Source: Vagococcus silagei
GTDB taxonomy: Bacteria; Bacillota; Bacilli; Lactobacillales; Vagococcaceae
Assembly: GCF_004795745.1 (NCBI RefSeq)
Contig: NZ_SDGV01000018.1
Location: 1-64,000 of the forward strand
DNA length: 64,000 bases
Reading direction: 5' to 3'
Translations under genes and position numbers: made by a program
The notes under the pieces: generated by a model
Told to the model about the DNA's origin: nothing
Seen by the model: only the letters and a program-made list of their open reading frames with translations
Databases searched by the model: none
Part shown: in pieces, positions 28,259 through 37,816 of the stretch
Position numbering within the stretch: position 1 is the first letter of the stretch
Layout: each line of letters begins with the position of its first letter

Positions 28259-28948
28259 CTATAATTTTTCTAAAAGTTTAATCACAAGATTGGCCGATTG
28301 TTTACCTGCTGCTTCGATAAATTCGTCAAAGTTAACACTGGCTTCCTCATCACCTACATCACTAATCGCACGGATCACTAAGAACGGACGTTCAAAACGA
28401 TAAGCAACGTGCGCTATCGCAGCCCCTTCCATCTCGTTAGCAAGCACATCCTTAAAATGCCCCTTTATTTCAGCAATCTGTTCTTGACTATGGACAAAAG
28501 TATCACCTGATACGATTAGACCACGATGGCTAGTCATGCCAGCTTCACGCGCGACACTTGCTGTTAATTGCGCTAATGTTTCGTCAGCTTCATAATAAAG
28601 CGGCATTTGTGCCATTTGACCGTATGCATAACCAAAGGCTGTCACATCTGCATCTGAATATGCTAAGCGGTCTGAAATCACTAAGTCGCCAATTTTTAAC
28701 CCTTCACCAATACCACCAGCAGAACCTGTATTAATCACAATATCAACATCATAATGGCTGATTAATAAAGTTGTTGTCACAGCAGCCAAAACTTTTCCAA
28801 TCCCAGACTGAGTGACAACTACTTCACGATTCCCAATCTTACCACTATAAAAACTAGCTCCTGCTTCTTGCCATTCTTTTAAATCAGTAATCTTCTCTTT
28901 TAATAAGACTACTTCTTGCGCCATTGCGCCAATAATTCCAACTTTCAT
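28259..28948 (-). CDS. mtnN: 5'-methylthioadenosine/S-adenosylhomocysteine nucleosidase
   Basis: Cleaves adenine from MTA and SAH, feeding methionine salvage and, through S-ribosylhomocysteine, the LuxS route. The 229 residues show GIIGAMAQEVVLLKEKI at the start, the NTGSAGGIGEGLKIGDLVISD phosphorylase-fold block, the ANEMEGAAIAHVAYRF substrate-binding glutamates and AISDVGD with the catalytic Asp. It is third in the run nudF - small membrane protein - mtnN - pncA. Confidence 0.95.
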   Translation of the reverse strand: MKVGIIGAMAQEVVLLKEKITDLKEWQEAGASFYSGKIGNREVVVTQSGIGKVLAAVTTTLLISHYDVDIVINTGSAGGIGEGLKIGDLVISDRLAYSDADVTAFGYAYGQMAQMPLYYEADETLAQLTASVAREAGMTSHRGLIVSGDTFVHSQEQIAEIKGHFKDVLANEMEGAAIAHVAYRFERPFLVIRAISDVGDEEASVNFDEFIEAAGKQSANLVIKLLEKL

Positions 28949-28961
28949 CTACATTCCCCTT

Positions 28962-29144
28962 TTATAAATTCAAGACAGCATACGCCATAATTGCAAGTAA
29001 AATTGCAACGACAATAATCGCTGTGTTTAACCATTTATTTCTTTTTTTAGTTTTTTGAAATTCTTTCACACGACTTCGCGTTAAAATTTGATCTTGTGAA
29101 GTAGTGTCGTGTTCCTCTTTTTTAACTTTTTCTTTTCTAATCAT
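28962..29144 (-). CDS. Small single-pass membrane protein, unknown function
   Basis: Sixty residues. A charged Lys/Arg/Glu-rich N-terminal half (1-39) is followed by one membrane helix (about 40-57, NTAIIVVAILLAIMAYAVL) that nearly ends the protein. Its ATG overlaps the nudF stop (TAATG), so translation is coupled, and mtnN follows 13 bases later. The operon position and good SD support a real gene. Topology suggests an inner-leaflet protein with an outside C-terminus. I do not recognise a function. Confidence 0.7.
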   Translation of the reverse strand: MIRKEKVKKEEHDTTSQDQILTRSRVKEFQKTKKRNKWLNTAIIVVAILLAIMAYAVLNL

Positions 29145-29701
29145 TATTTTTGTCCCTCTATTCTCTGCTGCCAGTATAGCATTGCATAAATTGTTTTTGC
29201 ATCACAAATTTCACCTGTCGCCATTTTTTCTTCTGCTTCAGAAAAACTAAGTTCCACAATTTCTAAAAACTCATCATCATCTTGTGGTAAGGGATTATCA
29301 ACTTGGTGAAAATCTTTTGCTTCATACAAATATAATTTTTCATTTGAAATACCAGGAGACGTAATAAAAGAAGTGATCAAATTCATCTCTTGACTTTGGT
29401 AGCCAGTTTCTTCTTCAAATTCTCGTTCGGCTACTTTTTGATAATCCTCTTCACCCTCTTCAATCTTACCAGCCGGAATCTCTAAAATCGATTTTTCAAG
29501 TGCTTTTCTAAATTGACGCACCAAAACAATTTTTTCTTCTTTTGTAACAGCAAAGATACCAACTGCTCCGCGATGAAAAACTAATTCACGAAACGCTTCT
29601 CGACCATCTGGCAATTCAACTTTATCGCGGACTAAATGAACAACCGCTCCATCATATATTACGTCACGTGAAATTGTTTTTTCTTCAAATTTTTCTGTCA
29701 T
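29144..29701 (-). CDS. nudF: ADP-ribose pyrophosphatase (Nudix hydrolase)
   Basis: Hydrolyses ADP-ribose to AMP and ribose 5-phosphate. The full Nudix box is present: GKIEEGEEDYQKVAEREF followed by EEETGY, around residues 83-105. The ADPR-specific downstream residues (SPGISNEKLYLYEAKDF) are also there. ATG 29725 opens the frame but has no SD. ATG 29701, after AAAGGAGC, gives MTEKFEEKTISRD and 185 residues, matching the family. Confidence 0.93.
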   Translation of the reverse strand: MTEKFEEKTISRDVIYDGAVVHLVRDKVELPDGREAFRELVFHRGAVGIFAVTKEEKIVLVRQFRKALEKSILEIPAGKIEEGEEDYQKVAEREFEEETGYQSQEMNLITSFITSPGISNEKLYLYEAKDFHQVDNPLPQDDDEFLEIVELSFSEAEEKMATGEICDAKTIYAMLYWQQRIEGQK

Positions 29702-29879
29702 TTTTATGCTCCTTTTGCGACCCATATGTTAAGATAATAATACAGTGAATAGTTTAGCTTTTCAATAATATTAACGACTTATAAAGAAATCAACCTTTCG
29801 ACTGATATCGTACTCAGCGAATTATGGTAATATTATTTCGTAGAGTTAATTCAAACATTCATGATATAGGAGTGAAACT

Positions 29880-30581
29880 ATGACAAATAATAAAAAAATA
29901 AAATTAAAACGAGTTTCAAAATGGATCATTGCCATCTGTACGATTCTTTTAGGTTTGATTTTCGTTTCAGCTGATGATTTTTTCGTTGGTATCGCTGGTA
30001 TTGCCCTTGGCATTGCAATCGTGACAGGTGTTTTTGTACTTCTCTCACGATCTGATCAAAGAGAGATTGCTGATTCAGGTTTGCCACAGCTGACAGCTGA
30101 AAAAGAAGATCACTACTATCAACTTGGCATGGATAAAGAAGAAGTTGTTTTCTTCCGTAAAACAATGGCTGATGCCAAAAACCAAATTGTTAAACTTGAA
30201 CATAATATGAAAGCTACTTCAAAACTTAAATCAATTGATTTAAGACTACAAACAGTCACTGCTGCTAAAGCAATGTTTAAAGAATTAGTTCAAGATCCAA
30301 AAAAATTACATTTAGCTGACCAATTTCTTTATAGTCATCTGCCAAATATCACTGATTTAAGTACTAAATACTTAGAAATTAATCAACATGATATTAAATC
30401 AAAACAGACTTACCAAGCTTTAGAACAATGTGCTTTAGCAATTGAACAAGTTTCTAATCTCCTTGTTAATGATTACAACAAATTTGTTCAAGAAGACCTA
30501 GAAGACTTAGAAGTTGAAATTTCACTTGCTGAACAAAATGCACGTTTACAAAAATCAAGTCAACCTAAAGGAGAAGAGTAA
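29880..30581 (+). CDS. xpaC: XpaC-family 5-bromo-4-chloroindolyl phosphate hydrolysis protein
   Basis: A 233-residue membrane-anchored protein with two adjacent N-terminal membrane helices (about 13-30 and 33-53) and a long helical cytosolic domain. The family was named from a weak phosphatase phenotype; the true role is unresolved, though the pairing with TelA is conserved in Firmicutes. The gene ends exactly one base before the telA ATG, with AAAGGAGAAGAG inside its last codons. Confidence 0.87.
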   Translation: MTNNKKIKLKRVSKWIIAICTILLGLIFVSADDFFVGIAGIALGIAIVTGVFVLLSRSDQREIADSGLPQLTAEKEDHYYQLGMDKEEVVFFRKTMADAKNQIVKLEHNMKATSKLKSIDLRLQTVTAAKAMFKELVQDPKKLHLADQFLYSHLPNITDLSTKYLEINQHDIKSKQTYQALEQCALAIEQVSNLLVNDYNKFVQEDLEDLEVEISLAEQNARLQKSSQPKGEE

Positions 30582-31793
30582 ATGAACGATGAATTAAATC
30601 CATTAGATAGCAATCCAAAACCTATTGAACCCATCGCTGAGAACAGTACTTTAGATGATCTATTAAGCAATCCGTTCGACATGCCTGACTTACCAAACGC
30701 AACTGTGGTCAATGATATATCAGCAACTCCGGCGGCTGATATGCCTAAAATGCTTGATAAATTACCAGAAGAACGGCAACAACAGGCCCACGCTTTAGCT
30801 GATAAAATTGATGTCAATGATAGTCAATCTGTTTTAAGCTATGGTGCCAATGCCCAACAAAAATTAAGTGAATTTTCTCATTCAATGTTAAACCAAGTAC
30901 AAGCGCAAGATGTTGGTCCGATGGGAGATGCCTTAACAAACTTAATGTATCGCTTGAACGAAGCAAATCCTAGTGAACTAGCGGCCCAAGAATCAAATAT
31001 CTTTAAACGCATGTTTGGTAAAGTAAAACAATCAATCTATGAAATTACAGCTAAGTACCAAAAAATTGGTGCTGAAATTGATAAAATTGCCGTCCGTCTA
31101 GATAAAGAAAAAGATGGTTTGCTAAAAGATAACGTCATGTTAGAAGAACTCTACCATCAAAATAAAGACTACTTTGATGCATTAAATGTCTATATTGCAG
31201 CTGGTGAAATTAAAATTGAAGAATTACAAACACAAACGATTCCTGAAGCGATTAAAAAAGCTCAAGAATCGGGCGACCAAATGGACGCTCAAACTGTAAA
31301 TGATTTAAATCAATTTGTCGATCGTCTTGAAAAACGAACACATGATTTAAAATTAGCACGTCAAATCACCATTCAACAAGCGCCACAAATTCGTTTGATT
31401 CAAAATACAAACCAAGCCTTGGCTGAAAAAATTCAAACATCAATCAATACTGCCATTCCATTATGGAAAAACCAAGTAGCGATTGCATTAACATTATTAC
31501 GTCAAAAAGACGCTGTAACGGCGCAACGTCAAGTTTCTGAAACAACGAATGATCTACTTGCGAAAAACTCTGAAATGCTGAAAATTTCAGCGATTGAAAC
31601 CGCCCGTGAGAATGAACGTGGTGTTGTCGATGTTGAAACACTTCAAAAAACACAAAATGATTTAATCGAAACCATTCAAGAAACACTACAAATTCAAAAA
31701 GAAGGTAAAGAAAAACGCCGCAATGCTGAATTAGAGTTGGTGTCAATGGAAGACGAATTAAAACAAAAACTTTTAGAATTAACCCAACAATAA
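30582..31793 (+). CDS. telA: Toxic anion resistance protein TelA family
   Basis: A 403-residue, mostly helical cytosolic protein of the TelA/KlaA family, linked to resistance to tellurite and cell-envelope stress. An acidic, Pro-rich N-terminal ~55 residues precedes the conserved core ([21 protein letters not shown], near residue 80). Long coiled coils with the block [26 protein letters not shown] near 265-290 follow. It forms an operon with xpaC. A terminator hairpin follows and is shared with the convergent dinB. Confidence 0.92.
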   Translation: MNDELNPLDSNPKPIEPIAENSTLDDLLSNPFDMPDLPNATVVNDISATPAADMPKMLDKLPEERQQQAHALADKIDVNDSQSVLSYGANAQQKLSEFSHSMLNQVQAQDVGPMGDALTNLMYRLNEANPSELAAQESNIFKRMFGKVKQSIYEITAKYQKIGAEIDKIAVRLDKEKDGLLKDNVMLEELYHQNKDYFDALNVYIAAGEIKIEELQTQTIPEAIKKAQESGDQMDAQTVNDLNQFVDRLEKRTHDLKLARQITIQQAPQIRLIQNTNQALAEKIQTSINTAIPLWKNQVAIALTLLRQKDAVTAQRQVSETTNDLLAKNSEMLKISAIETARENERGVVDVETLQKTQNDLIETIQETLQIQKEGKEKRRNAELELVSMEDELKQKLLELTQQ

Positions 31794-31800
31794 ACACTTT

Positions 31801-31845
31801 GAGGATGACTCGCCAACAAACGCGTGTCATCCTCTTATTTTTTAT
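31801..31845 (+). terminator. Terminator of xpaC-telA
   Basis: GAGGATGAC / GTCATCCTC stem with a 16-base loop followed by TTATTTTTTATC, which runs into the end of the convergent dinB. Confidence 0.85.
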
Positions 31846-32962
31846 CTTGTTCCCACAAAGGTAACTTAATTAATTCAAAAGTTTTAGGTGCTAAATTGGT
31901 AACGGTAATGCCCAACAAACGAATCCCCTTATCTTTCAGTTCTTCGAAGCTAAACCATAATTCGTGTGCATGAAAAAGTAAGTCCTCACTCGCATCAACA
32001 TAGTCAGGCAAAGTAATCCGTTTGGTGAAGGTTTCATAATCTTTATCACGAACTTTTAAAACGACAGTCATACCATGTAATTGATTTTTATTTAACGAAC
32101 GTGAGACACTTTGGGCGAGGCTTCTCAGCTCAACTTTTACTTCCTCTGTCGAATAAAGAGGTTTGCCGTAAGTATTCTCTCTCCCTACTGATTTCGGTTC
32201 ACGCTCAACTTTTACAGGTGCATTATGAATGCCTCTGACTTTACGATATAAAGAATAACCCATTTTGCCAAATTCACGGATTAGTTCCATCTCATTTTTT
32301 TCAGCCAAATCTTTACCCGTATAGATTCCTAGTTCATGCATGCGTGGTACAGTTTTTTTACCAACACCATGAAATTTCTCAATTGGAAGATCCTCTAAAA
32401 AACCAGGTGCTTCACCAGGTAGGATTGTCGTTAAGCCACTTGGTTTTTGATAATCTGAGGCTAACTTAGCTAAAAATTTATTATAACTAACCCCTGCTGA
32501 ACAAGTTAAATGCAACTCCTGCCAAATATCAAGTTGAATCATGCGGGCAACACGAATCGCACTTTTGGCACCAATTTTATTTTCAGTAACATCTAGATAG
32601 GCTTCATCTAAAGCAAGTGGTTCAATGATATCCGTATAACGATGGAATATCGCATGAATTTGTTTTGAGATGTCAGCATAGTGTTCTCTTCTACCTGAGA
32701 CAAAATTAGCATTGGGACACCTTTCATAAGCTTCACGCGCACTCATTGCCGAATGAATACCAAATTTACGGGCTTCATAATTGGCAGTTGTTACCACGCC
32801 ACGTCCACCCGTATCATGTGGATGTTTTGCAATAACTAATGGATGACCTTTAAGTTCAGGATGATCACGTTCTTCAACAGATGCATAAAAAGCATCCATA
32901 TCAATATGAATGATTTTTCTCGAGGTATCGTTTTTTAGAGGAAATACCAAATCTTGTGTCAT
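31835..32962 (-). CDS. dinB: DNA polymerase IV
   Basis: A Y-family error-prone polymerase for translesion synthesis. The palm motifs HIDMDAFYASVE (near 19-30) and ALDEAYLDVT (near 115) carry the metal-binding acids. FHGVGKKTVPRMHELG is the helix-hairpin-helix, and the little-finger domain fills the last ~120 residues. Its 375 residues match the family. The upstream region has a TATAGT box and a degenerate LexA-like site, so SOS control is possible but weakly supported. Confidence 0.95.
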   Translation of the reverse strand: MTQDLVFPLKNDTSRKIIHIDMDAFYASVEERDHPELKGHPLVIAKHPHDTGGRGVVTTANYEARKFGIHSAMSAREAYERCPNANFVSGRREHYADISKQIHAIFHRYTDIIEPLALDEAYLDVTENKIGAKSAIRVARMIQLDIWQELHLTCSAGVSYNKFLAKLASDYQKPSGLTTILPGEAPGFLEDLPIEKFHGVGKKTVPRMHELGIYTGKDLAEKNEMELIREFGKMGYSLYRKVRGIHNAPVKVEREPKSVGRENTYGKPLYSTEEVKVELRSLAQSVSRSLNKNQLHGMTVVLKVRDKDYETFTKRITLPDYVDASEDLLFHAHELWFSFEELKDKGIRLLGITVTNLAPKTFELIKLPLWEQDKK

Positions 32963-32981
32963 ACGAACTATCCTTTCTATA

Positions 32982-32995
32982 CGAACATCTGTACC
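32982..32995. promoter_or_regulatory. Degenerate LexA-like site before dinB
   Basis: CGAACATCTGTACC against the Gram-positive SOS box CGAAC-N4-GTTCG: the left half is perfect and the right half differs at two positions. It lies 20-33 bases upstream of the dinB ATG. Confidence 0.35.
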
Positions 32996-33012
32996 CCTAC
33001 TATATCAAAAAA

Positions 33013-33118
33013 GACAAAAAAAAACCACCAAAGCCGTCGCTCTAGTGGAAATGAAGGTTGTTTCTACTTTCTCTCGATAGGAGTTAAGTATAAAAAACCA
33101 ATTCGGGATAATTGGTAT
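33013..33118 (-). ncRNA. Candidate small RNA between DUF975 gene and dinB
   Basis: On the minus strand a TATAAT box (33125-33130) is followed after about 100 bases by a strong intrinsic terminator (stem CCACTAGAG / CTTTGGTGG, then nine T). A 7-bp hairpin ACCAATT / AATTGGT lies near the 5' end. No reading frame of note fits inside. The -35 region is weak. It may be an independent sRNA or a leader-type transcript upstream of dinB; I know no matching family. Confidence 0.4.
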
Positions 33119-33175
33119 GCCCGTATTATACAGTAGGATTCTTAAATTCATTGGGTTTTATCGTATCAAAACGAT

Positions 33176-33204
33176 AAAAAAAGAATGAGAATCATCTCAT
33201 TCTT
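33176..33204 (-). terminator. Terminator of the DUF975 gene
   Basis: AAGAATGAGA / TCTCATTCTT hairpin overlapping the stop codon, followed by TTTTTTT on the minus strand. A second small hairpin (TTATCGT / ACGATAA) follows at about 33157-33177. Confidence 0.8.
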
Positions 33205-33994
33205 AAAAGTTTGTCCATTCGCCATCTTCTTCAACAACAGCTTCTGCTTCTTCATCTTTTAAATAACGACCTTTAGATAAATCTTCATAGAAAGCAGCTT
33301 TTGTTGCAGCTTGATATGGAATTAGATAAATATAAAGTAAACCTAATGTAAATGGTGCTAAAATATGCCAACCAATAAAAGTTAGGTCCAGCCAAAATAG
33401 ACGACCTTTATGTCCATTCATCAGTTCACGACTTTCAGTAATGAAAGATGTCACACCCATACTTTTTGTATCTTCATGTGTCGATAAATCTTTATAAATA
33501 AAGTTCGATTGTGAATATGAATAAGTCTTCACTATTCCGGGAATAAGAAATAGCATTGACCATAATCCAATGAAGATATTCATTACTAAGTTAATTAAGA
33601 AAACAGGTACGAAATCATTTCCATTAAATAAACGGAATGCATCTTTGACTTCTAATGGTCCTTTGTCTTCACGACGAATCACATCTAAGAATGTAAATGA
33701 AATCCCAATCGTAATAATTGACCAAACCACACTAATGATTGGCGACACAATGTAGCTAAAAGTTGGGCTAAATCCATCATACCCAGCAGCATAAGCATCA
33801 TCAAAATATTCACCGCCACCATTTTCATACATAAAATATCCAAAAGCTCCTAAAACTATAAACATTAAGATTACACCTAATGTTGCTAAAACGGATATTA
33901 AGACAGGAACTAAACTCAATTTGATGGCTTCGCCCCATCGACCTGCTAACGAATCTTTAGCAGTTCTTTTTAGTTCGCTTGACGTTTTATACAT
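33203..33994 (-). CDS. DUF975 family integral membrane protein
   Basis: A membrane protein of 263 residues that starts MYKTSSELKRTAKDSLAGRWGEAI, the typical N-terminal amphipathic motif of DUF975. Hydrophobic segments follow near 30-52, 80-105, 135-160 and 205-235, and the tail is acidic. The family has no established function. It has its own AAGGAGG and follows addA by 66 bases on the same strand; no terminator is evident after addA. Confidence 0.85.
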   Translation of the reverse strand: MYKTSSELKRTAKDSLAGRWGEAIKLSLVPVLISVLATLGVILMFIVLGAFGYFMYENGGGEYFDDAYAAGYDGFSPTFSYIVSPIISVVWSIITIGISFTFLDVIRREDKGPLEVKDAFRLFNGNDFVPVFLINLVMNIFIGLWSMLFLIPGIVKTYSYSQSNFIYKDLSTHEDTKSMGVTSFITESRELMNGHKGRLFWLDLTFIGWHILAPFTLGLLYIYLIPYQAATKAAFYEDLSKGRYLKDEEAEAVVEEDGEWTNF

Positions 33995-34060
33995 AAAGCA
34001 CTCCTCCTTTTTTAGTTATTTTAGCACTATTATAAGCGGATTTCTAGTTTTTTCAGAAAA

Positions 34061-37000
34061 TTATACATCTAAAATAGTATTTGTGTTCAATAACACTAAT
34101 TTTGTTTGCACAACATCTTGCTTTGTTGCATTTTGTAAAGCGATTTTGTATAAATTTAATTGGCCTAAATAACGCTGTTTGATCACCGATAGGTTTGCCT
34201 CATCATTTGGATCTTTCACAAAATCAGTTTTAAAATCATACAAAACCAAACCTTGATCTGTCTCAAAATATCCATCAATAATCCCATGAACCAGTAATTG
34301 ATCATCAGATTTTTCTGGATAATCTTTAAATATTTCACTCGCATGCATTAAGAGCGAAAAGGGTTGTTCTCGTTTCAAGCTTGAGGCATGCATTACAAGA
34401 TCTTGACCAAAATCAGATTCGATAAATTGAACCAACTGATCAATCGAAACACGCGCTGCAACTTTTTCTTCAATCAGCCCTTTAGTCACTAATTCATCTC
34501 GAAGCGAGATAAAATCAGCTGCTGTTGGTGTCTTATCAAAAGAAATCAGCTGCATCATTAAATGTGTGGCACTCCCAATTTCAGTTGGTAGAACGCCGGT
34601 TTTCCCTGTCATGAATTTAGGTGTTGCGAATTCTTCTTCAACATATCGATAACCACTTGTTCGAACCTGTTTTGTTAAATCTAACCACTCTAACTTTTGT
34701 GTATCAGGGTCTTCAAACATCCGTTTAATTTCTGAAACTGATTGATAACTCGTTGTTTTAGTTGCTTGATCATATGGATATTCAAAACTTAAAACATCCG
34801 TCACTTCCTTTAGCAAAGCAACATTCGGATCAAGAGATACTTTTATTTCTGACATAGTTTGAGGGCTTTCGGCTTCAAACGCATCCATCGCTAAGACAGC
34901 TGCTTCATCAAAGAAGTTTAATGAAATTGGCGCCTGCCACTTTTCCAGACTCAAGATCGGATCAACTTCAATCTCAGGAAAGGCTTTTTGAATGTCTGGC
35001 ACGCGCATCAAAGTCATCCCAATCCAACCCATTAAACTTTGGTGGCTCAATTTCGTTGCAACAGGTAACTCTGTTTTAGAACTGGTTAAATTTGTTTGCC
35101 ACTTTTCAAATGCTTTCGCACGACTCTTATACGAGCCCACTAAAAACAGTTTTTGCTCAGCACGCGTAAAGGCGACGTAAAGTTTTCGCATTTCTTCGGC
35201 TAACATTTTTTTACGTTTAGCTTCACGAATAATAATGAAGGGCAACGTTTCCGACTTCACGCGTGTTTCTTCATCCAAGTATTTGATTCCTGCACCTAAA
35301 CTCTCATCAAAAATATAAGGATTGGTGCGAATATCTTGTAAGTTAAATTGTTTCGCTAAATCAAGGACGAATACAACCGGAAACTCTAGTCCCTTACTAG
35401 CATGAATTGTCATCACACGCACTGCGTTTTCCACGACCTCGCTAACAGGTTCCGCTAAGTCCTTATCTTTGGCTTGCATCTTTTCAATCAGACGGACAAA
35501 TTGGAATAAACCTTTAAAACTCATTTCTTCATACGCTTCAGCTCGTTCATACAGAGCATGTAAATTTGCTTGTCGTTGTTTACCTGATGGCATCCCACTA
35601 ACGTAATCAAGTAAGTCAGTTTCTTCATAAATTGTCCAAATCAAACGCACTAACTCCTCACGACGAGCTAGCTCACGCCAACGATTAAATTGCGTGTAAA
35701 AGTTTTTTACTTTTTCAAAACAAGCATCAACCTGTGTCTCTTTAGTCACAAACGCTTCAAGTGCATCATAATAATAATCTTGTGGCGCAAATTCACGAAT
35801 TCGGACTAAATCATTCTCTTTTAGACCGACAATTGGCGAGCGTAAAACTGATACCAACGGGATATCTTGATACGGATTATCAATCACCTGAAGTAACGCC
35901 ACCATAATCCGAATTTCCGTTGCTTGAAAATAATTTTGCGTGTCATTAATTGCTAGCGGGATATCCAACTCCTTAAAGACATCTAAAATAACCAGATTAT
36001 TCTTTTTCGTTGGTGTAAGTAAAACGATATCCGAATACTGAATCGCACGATTTTGACCTGATTTCTTGTCATAAAGCGGAAATTCCTTCGCAACCAGTTC
36101 TTTAATTTTTTTACCAACTAATAGTAATTCACCTTGAGTTTTATCGTCAATAACAAAGTCGATATTCTCATCATATTCCGCTTCGCCTTGATCATCAGTC
36201 TGACTTTCATAAATCATAATTTCAGTTTGATGTTCCGCACTTTCAGGATAATCTTGGTAGCCAGCTACCAACTGCGCACTTTCATCATAAGCAATTTGGC
36301 CTAGTTTCTCGTCCATTAATTGTTCAAAGACTAAATTGGTAAAGTCCAATACTGTTTGTCTTGAACGGAAATTTTCCGCTAAAATAATTCGACGTCCATC
36401 ATCTTCCGTTTTGTATTGTTCATATTTTTCAATGAACAAAGTCGGATCAGCCAAACGGAACGCATAAATTGATTGCTTCACATCGCCAACCATGAACAAA
36501 TTACCTTCATTTGTTGCTGGCTGACGTAGCCAGTATAAAATATTTTCTTGCAGGCGATTGATATCTTGATACTCATCGACTAATACTTCACTAAATTTGC
36601 CTCGATAATAATCAGAAGCAATTGAAGCCTCCCATTCACCTGCTGTAAATCGTCTCAAGATGTTTAATGTTAGGTGTTCTAAATCATTAAAATCAACAAC
36701 ATTTTTCTTTTCTTTTTCAGCACGAAAAGCAACTAAAAATTGTTTGGTAACTATGACCATTTCTTCCATCAACGGATAAGAGTCATCCATTAATTGAATC
36801 ATTTCATCCGGTGATAAACTAAAATGGGTTTTTGCAAATTTAGTTAATTGTTTCTTCACACTATCTCGGACTGCTTTGACGTCCTCATAAATTTCCATTA
36901 TGTCTTCAGTACTATTTTTTTTCGTTGGTCCTTTAATACGGTCGAATTGAAAACCGTGTAATGCTTGATAAAAAGCATCTAGTTCATCCACTTCTAGTAA

Positions 37001-37816
37001 ACGGACTAACTCTCTTAATAATGCAACTTCATTTTGTAAAATTGGCACCGTCTTTTCAAAATCAGGCTCACCTTCAATTAAAGACAATTGAGCCGCTAAA
37101 CTATCAGTCATCTGATACAAAGAACCTAATAAATCAGGTTTGAAATAATGTTGATAAAGCTCTAAATCACTCAATGTTTTACCTTCGACAGCATACATCT
37201 CACTTAACGAATCTAACCAAACCAATGGCTCTGGATTAGCCATTGCAAATTGATGGAGTGAAAAAATCAAATAAGTTAAGCCATTATCATTGCGATCATT
37301 CGAAAAATTTTCCGCTAAGCGGTAGAAAGATTCTTGTCTCTCAGCAAATAAGTCTTCGCGTAGTTTATCCCAAACGTCTTCCTTAAGTAACAGATTTTCA
37401 GTCTCGTCTGTTAACAAACGAAAAACAGGGTCAATATCAATTAAATAGTAATACTTGCGAATCACTTGTAAACAAAAGGCGTGCAGCGTGCTGATATGTG
37501 CCGTTGGTAGCAAACTCAATTGACGCACAAAATGTTGCATTTCTCCTTGTGTCAAATCATCTTCGTTGATTGTTTTTTGAACGGCCACTTGAATCCTTTG
37601 CTTCATTTCTTTGGCAGCTGCTTCGGTATAAGTCACAATTAGCAACTCATCGACATTCACACCTGCTTTAATTTTTTGAATGACACGTTCGACCAGCACG
37701 GTTGTCTTACCAGAGCCGGCAGAGGCTGAAATTAAGATATTCGTGCCTTCATCGCAAACTGCTTGCCACTGTTTATCAGTAAAATGGCTATCTTTAGGCT
37801 TTGTTAGCTGGACCAT
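34061..37816 (-). CDS. addA: ATP-dependent helicase/nuclease subunit A (AddA/RexA)
   Basis: Helicase-nuclease of the RecBCD-equivalent complex that resects double-strand breaks. UvrD-like motifs run in order: SASAGSGKTTVLVERV (Walker A, near residue 28), LVDEYQDINRLQ (Walker B), MVGDVKQSIYAFR and RVMTIHASKGLEFPVVF. The C-terminal RecB nuclease motif GIIDGYFETDQ...LYDFKTDF is intact. The frame opens at 37843, but ATG 37816 (MVQLTKPKDSHF) is six bases after AGGAGG, so I use it (1,251 residues). It overlaps the end of addB by 23 bases. Confidence 0.95.
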   Translation of the reverse strand: MVQLTKPKDSHFTDKQWQAVCDEGTNILISASAGSGKTTVLVERVIQKIKAGVNVDELLIVTYTEAAAKEMKQRIQVAVQKTINEDDLTQGEMQHFVRQLSLLPTAHISTLHAFCLQVIRKYYYLIDIDPVFRLLTDETENLLLKEDVWDKLREDLFAERQESFYRLAENFSNDRNDNGLTYLIFSLHQFAMANPEPLVWLDSLSEMYAVEGKTLSDLELYQHYFKPDLLGSLYQMTDSLAAQLSLIEGEPDFEKTVPILQNEVALLRELVRLLEVDELDAFYQALHGFQFDRIKGPTKKNSTEDIMEIYEDVKAVRDSVKKQLTKFAKTHFSLSPDEMIQLMDDSYPLMEEMVIVTKQFLVAFRAEKEKKNVVDFNDLEHLTLNILRRFTAGEWEASIASDYYRGKFSEVLVDEYQDINRLQENILYWLRQPATNEGNLFMVGDVKQSIYAFRLADPTLFIEKYEQYKTEDDGRRIILAENFRSRQTVLDFTNLVFEQLMDEKLGQIAYDESAQLVAGYQDYPESAEHQTEIMIYESQTDDQGEAEYDENIDFVIDDKTQGELLLVGKKIKELVAKEFPLYDKKSGQNRAIQYSDIVLLTPTKKNNLVILDVFKELDIPLAINDTQNYFQATEIRIMVALLQVIDNPYQDIPLVSVLRSPIVGLKENDLVRIREFAPQDYYYDALEAFVTKETQVDACFEKVKNFYTQFNRWRELARREELVRLIWTIYEETDLLDYVSGMPSGKQRQANLHALYERAEAYEEMSFKGLFQFVRLIEKMQAKDKDLAEPVSEVVENAVRVMTIHASKGLEFPVVFVLDLAKQFNLQDIRTNPYIFDESLGAGIKYLDEETRVKSETLPFIIIREAKRKKMLAEEMRKLYVAFTRAEQKLFLVGSYKSRAKAFEKWQTNLTSSKTELPVATKLSHQSLMGWIGMTLMRVPDIQKAFPEIEVDPILSLEKWQAPISLNFFDEAAVLAMDAFEAESPQTMSEIKVSLDPNVALLKEVTDVLSFEYPYDQATKTTSYQSVSEIKRMFEDPDTQKLEWLDLTKQVRTSGYRYVEEEFATPKFMTGKTGVLPTEIGSATHLMMQLISFDKTPTAADFISLRDELVTKGLIEEKVAARVSIDQLVQFIESDFGQDLVMHASSLKREQPFSLLMHASEIFKDYPEKSDDQLLVHGIIDGYFETDQGLVLYDFKTDFVKDPNDEANLSVIKQRYLGQLNLYKIALQNATKQDVVQTKLVLLNTNTILDV

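Noticed and set aside
33013-33140. Fst/Ldr-type toxin-antitoxin RNA pair
   Set aside because: No Fst-like hydrophobic peptide could be read on either strand; only a promoter, hairpin and terminator are visible.
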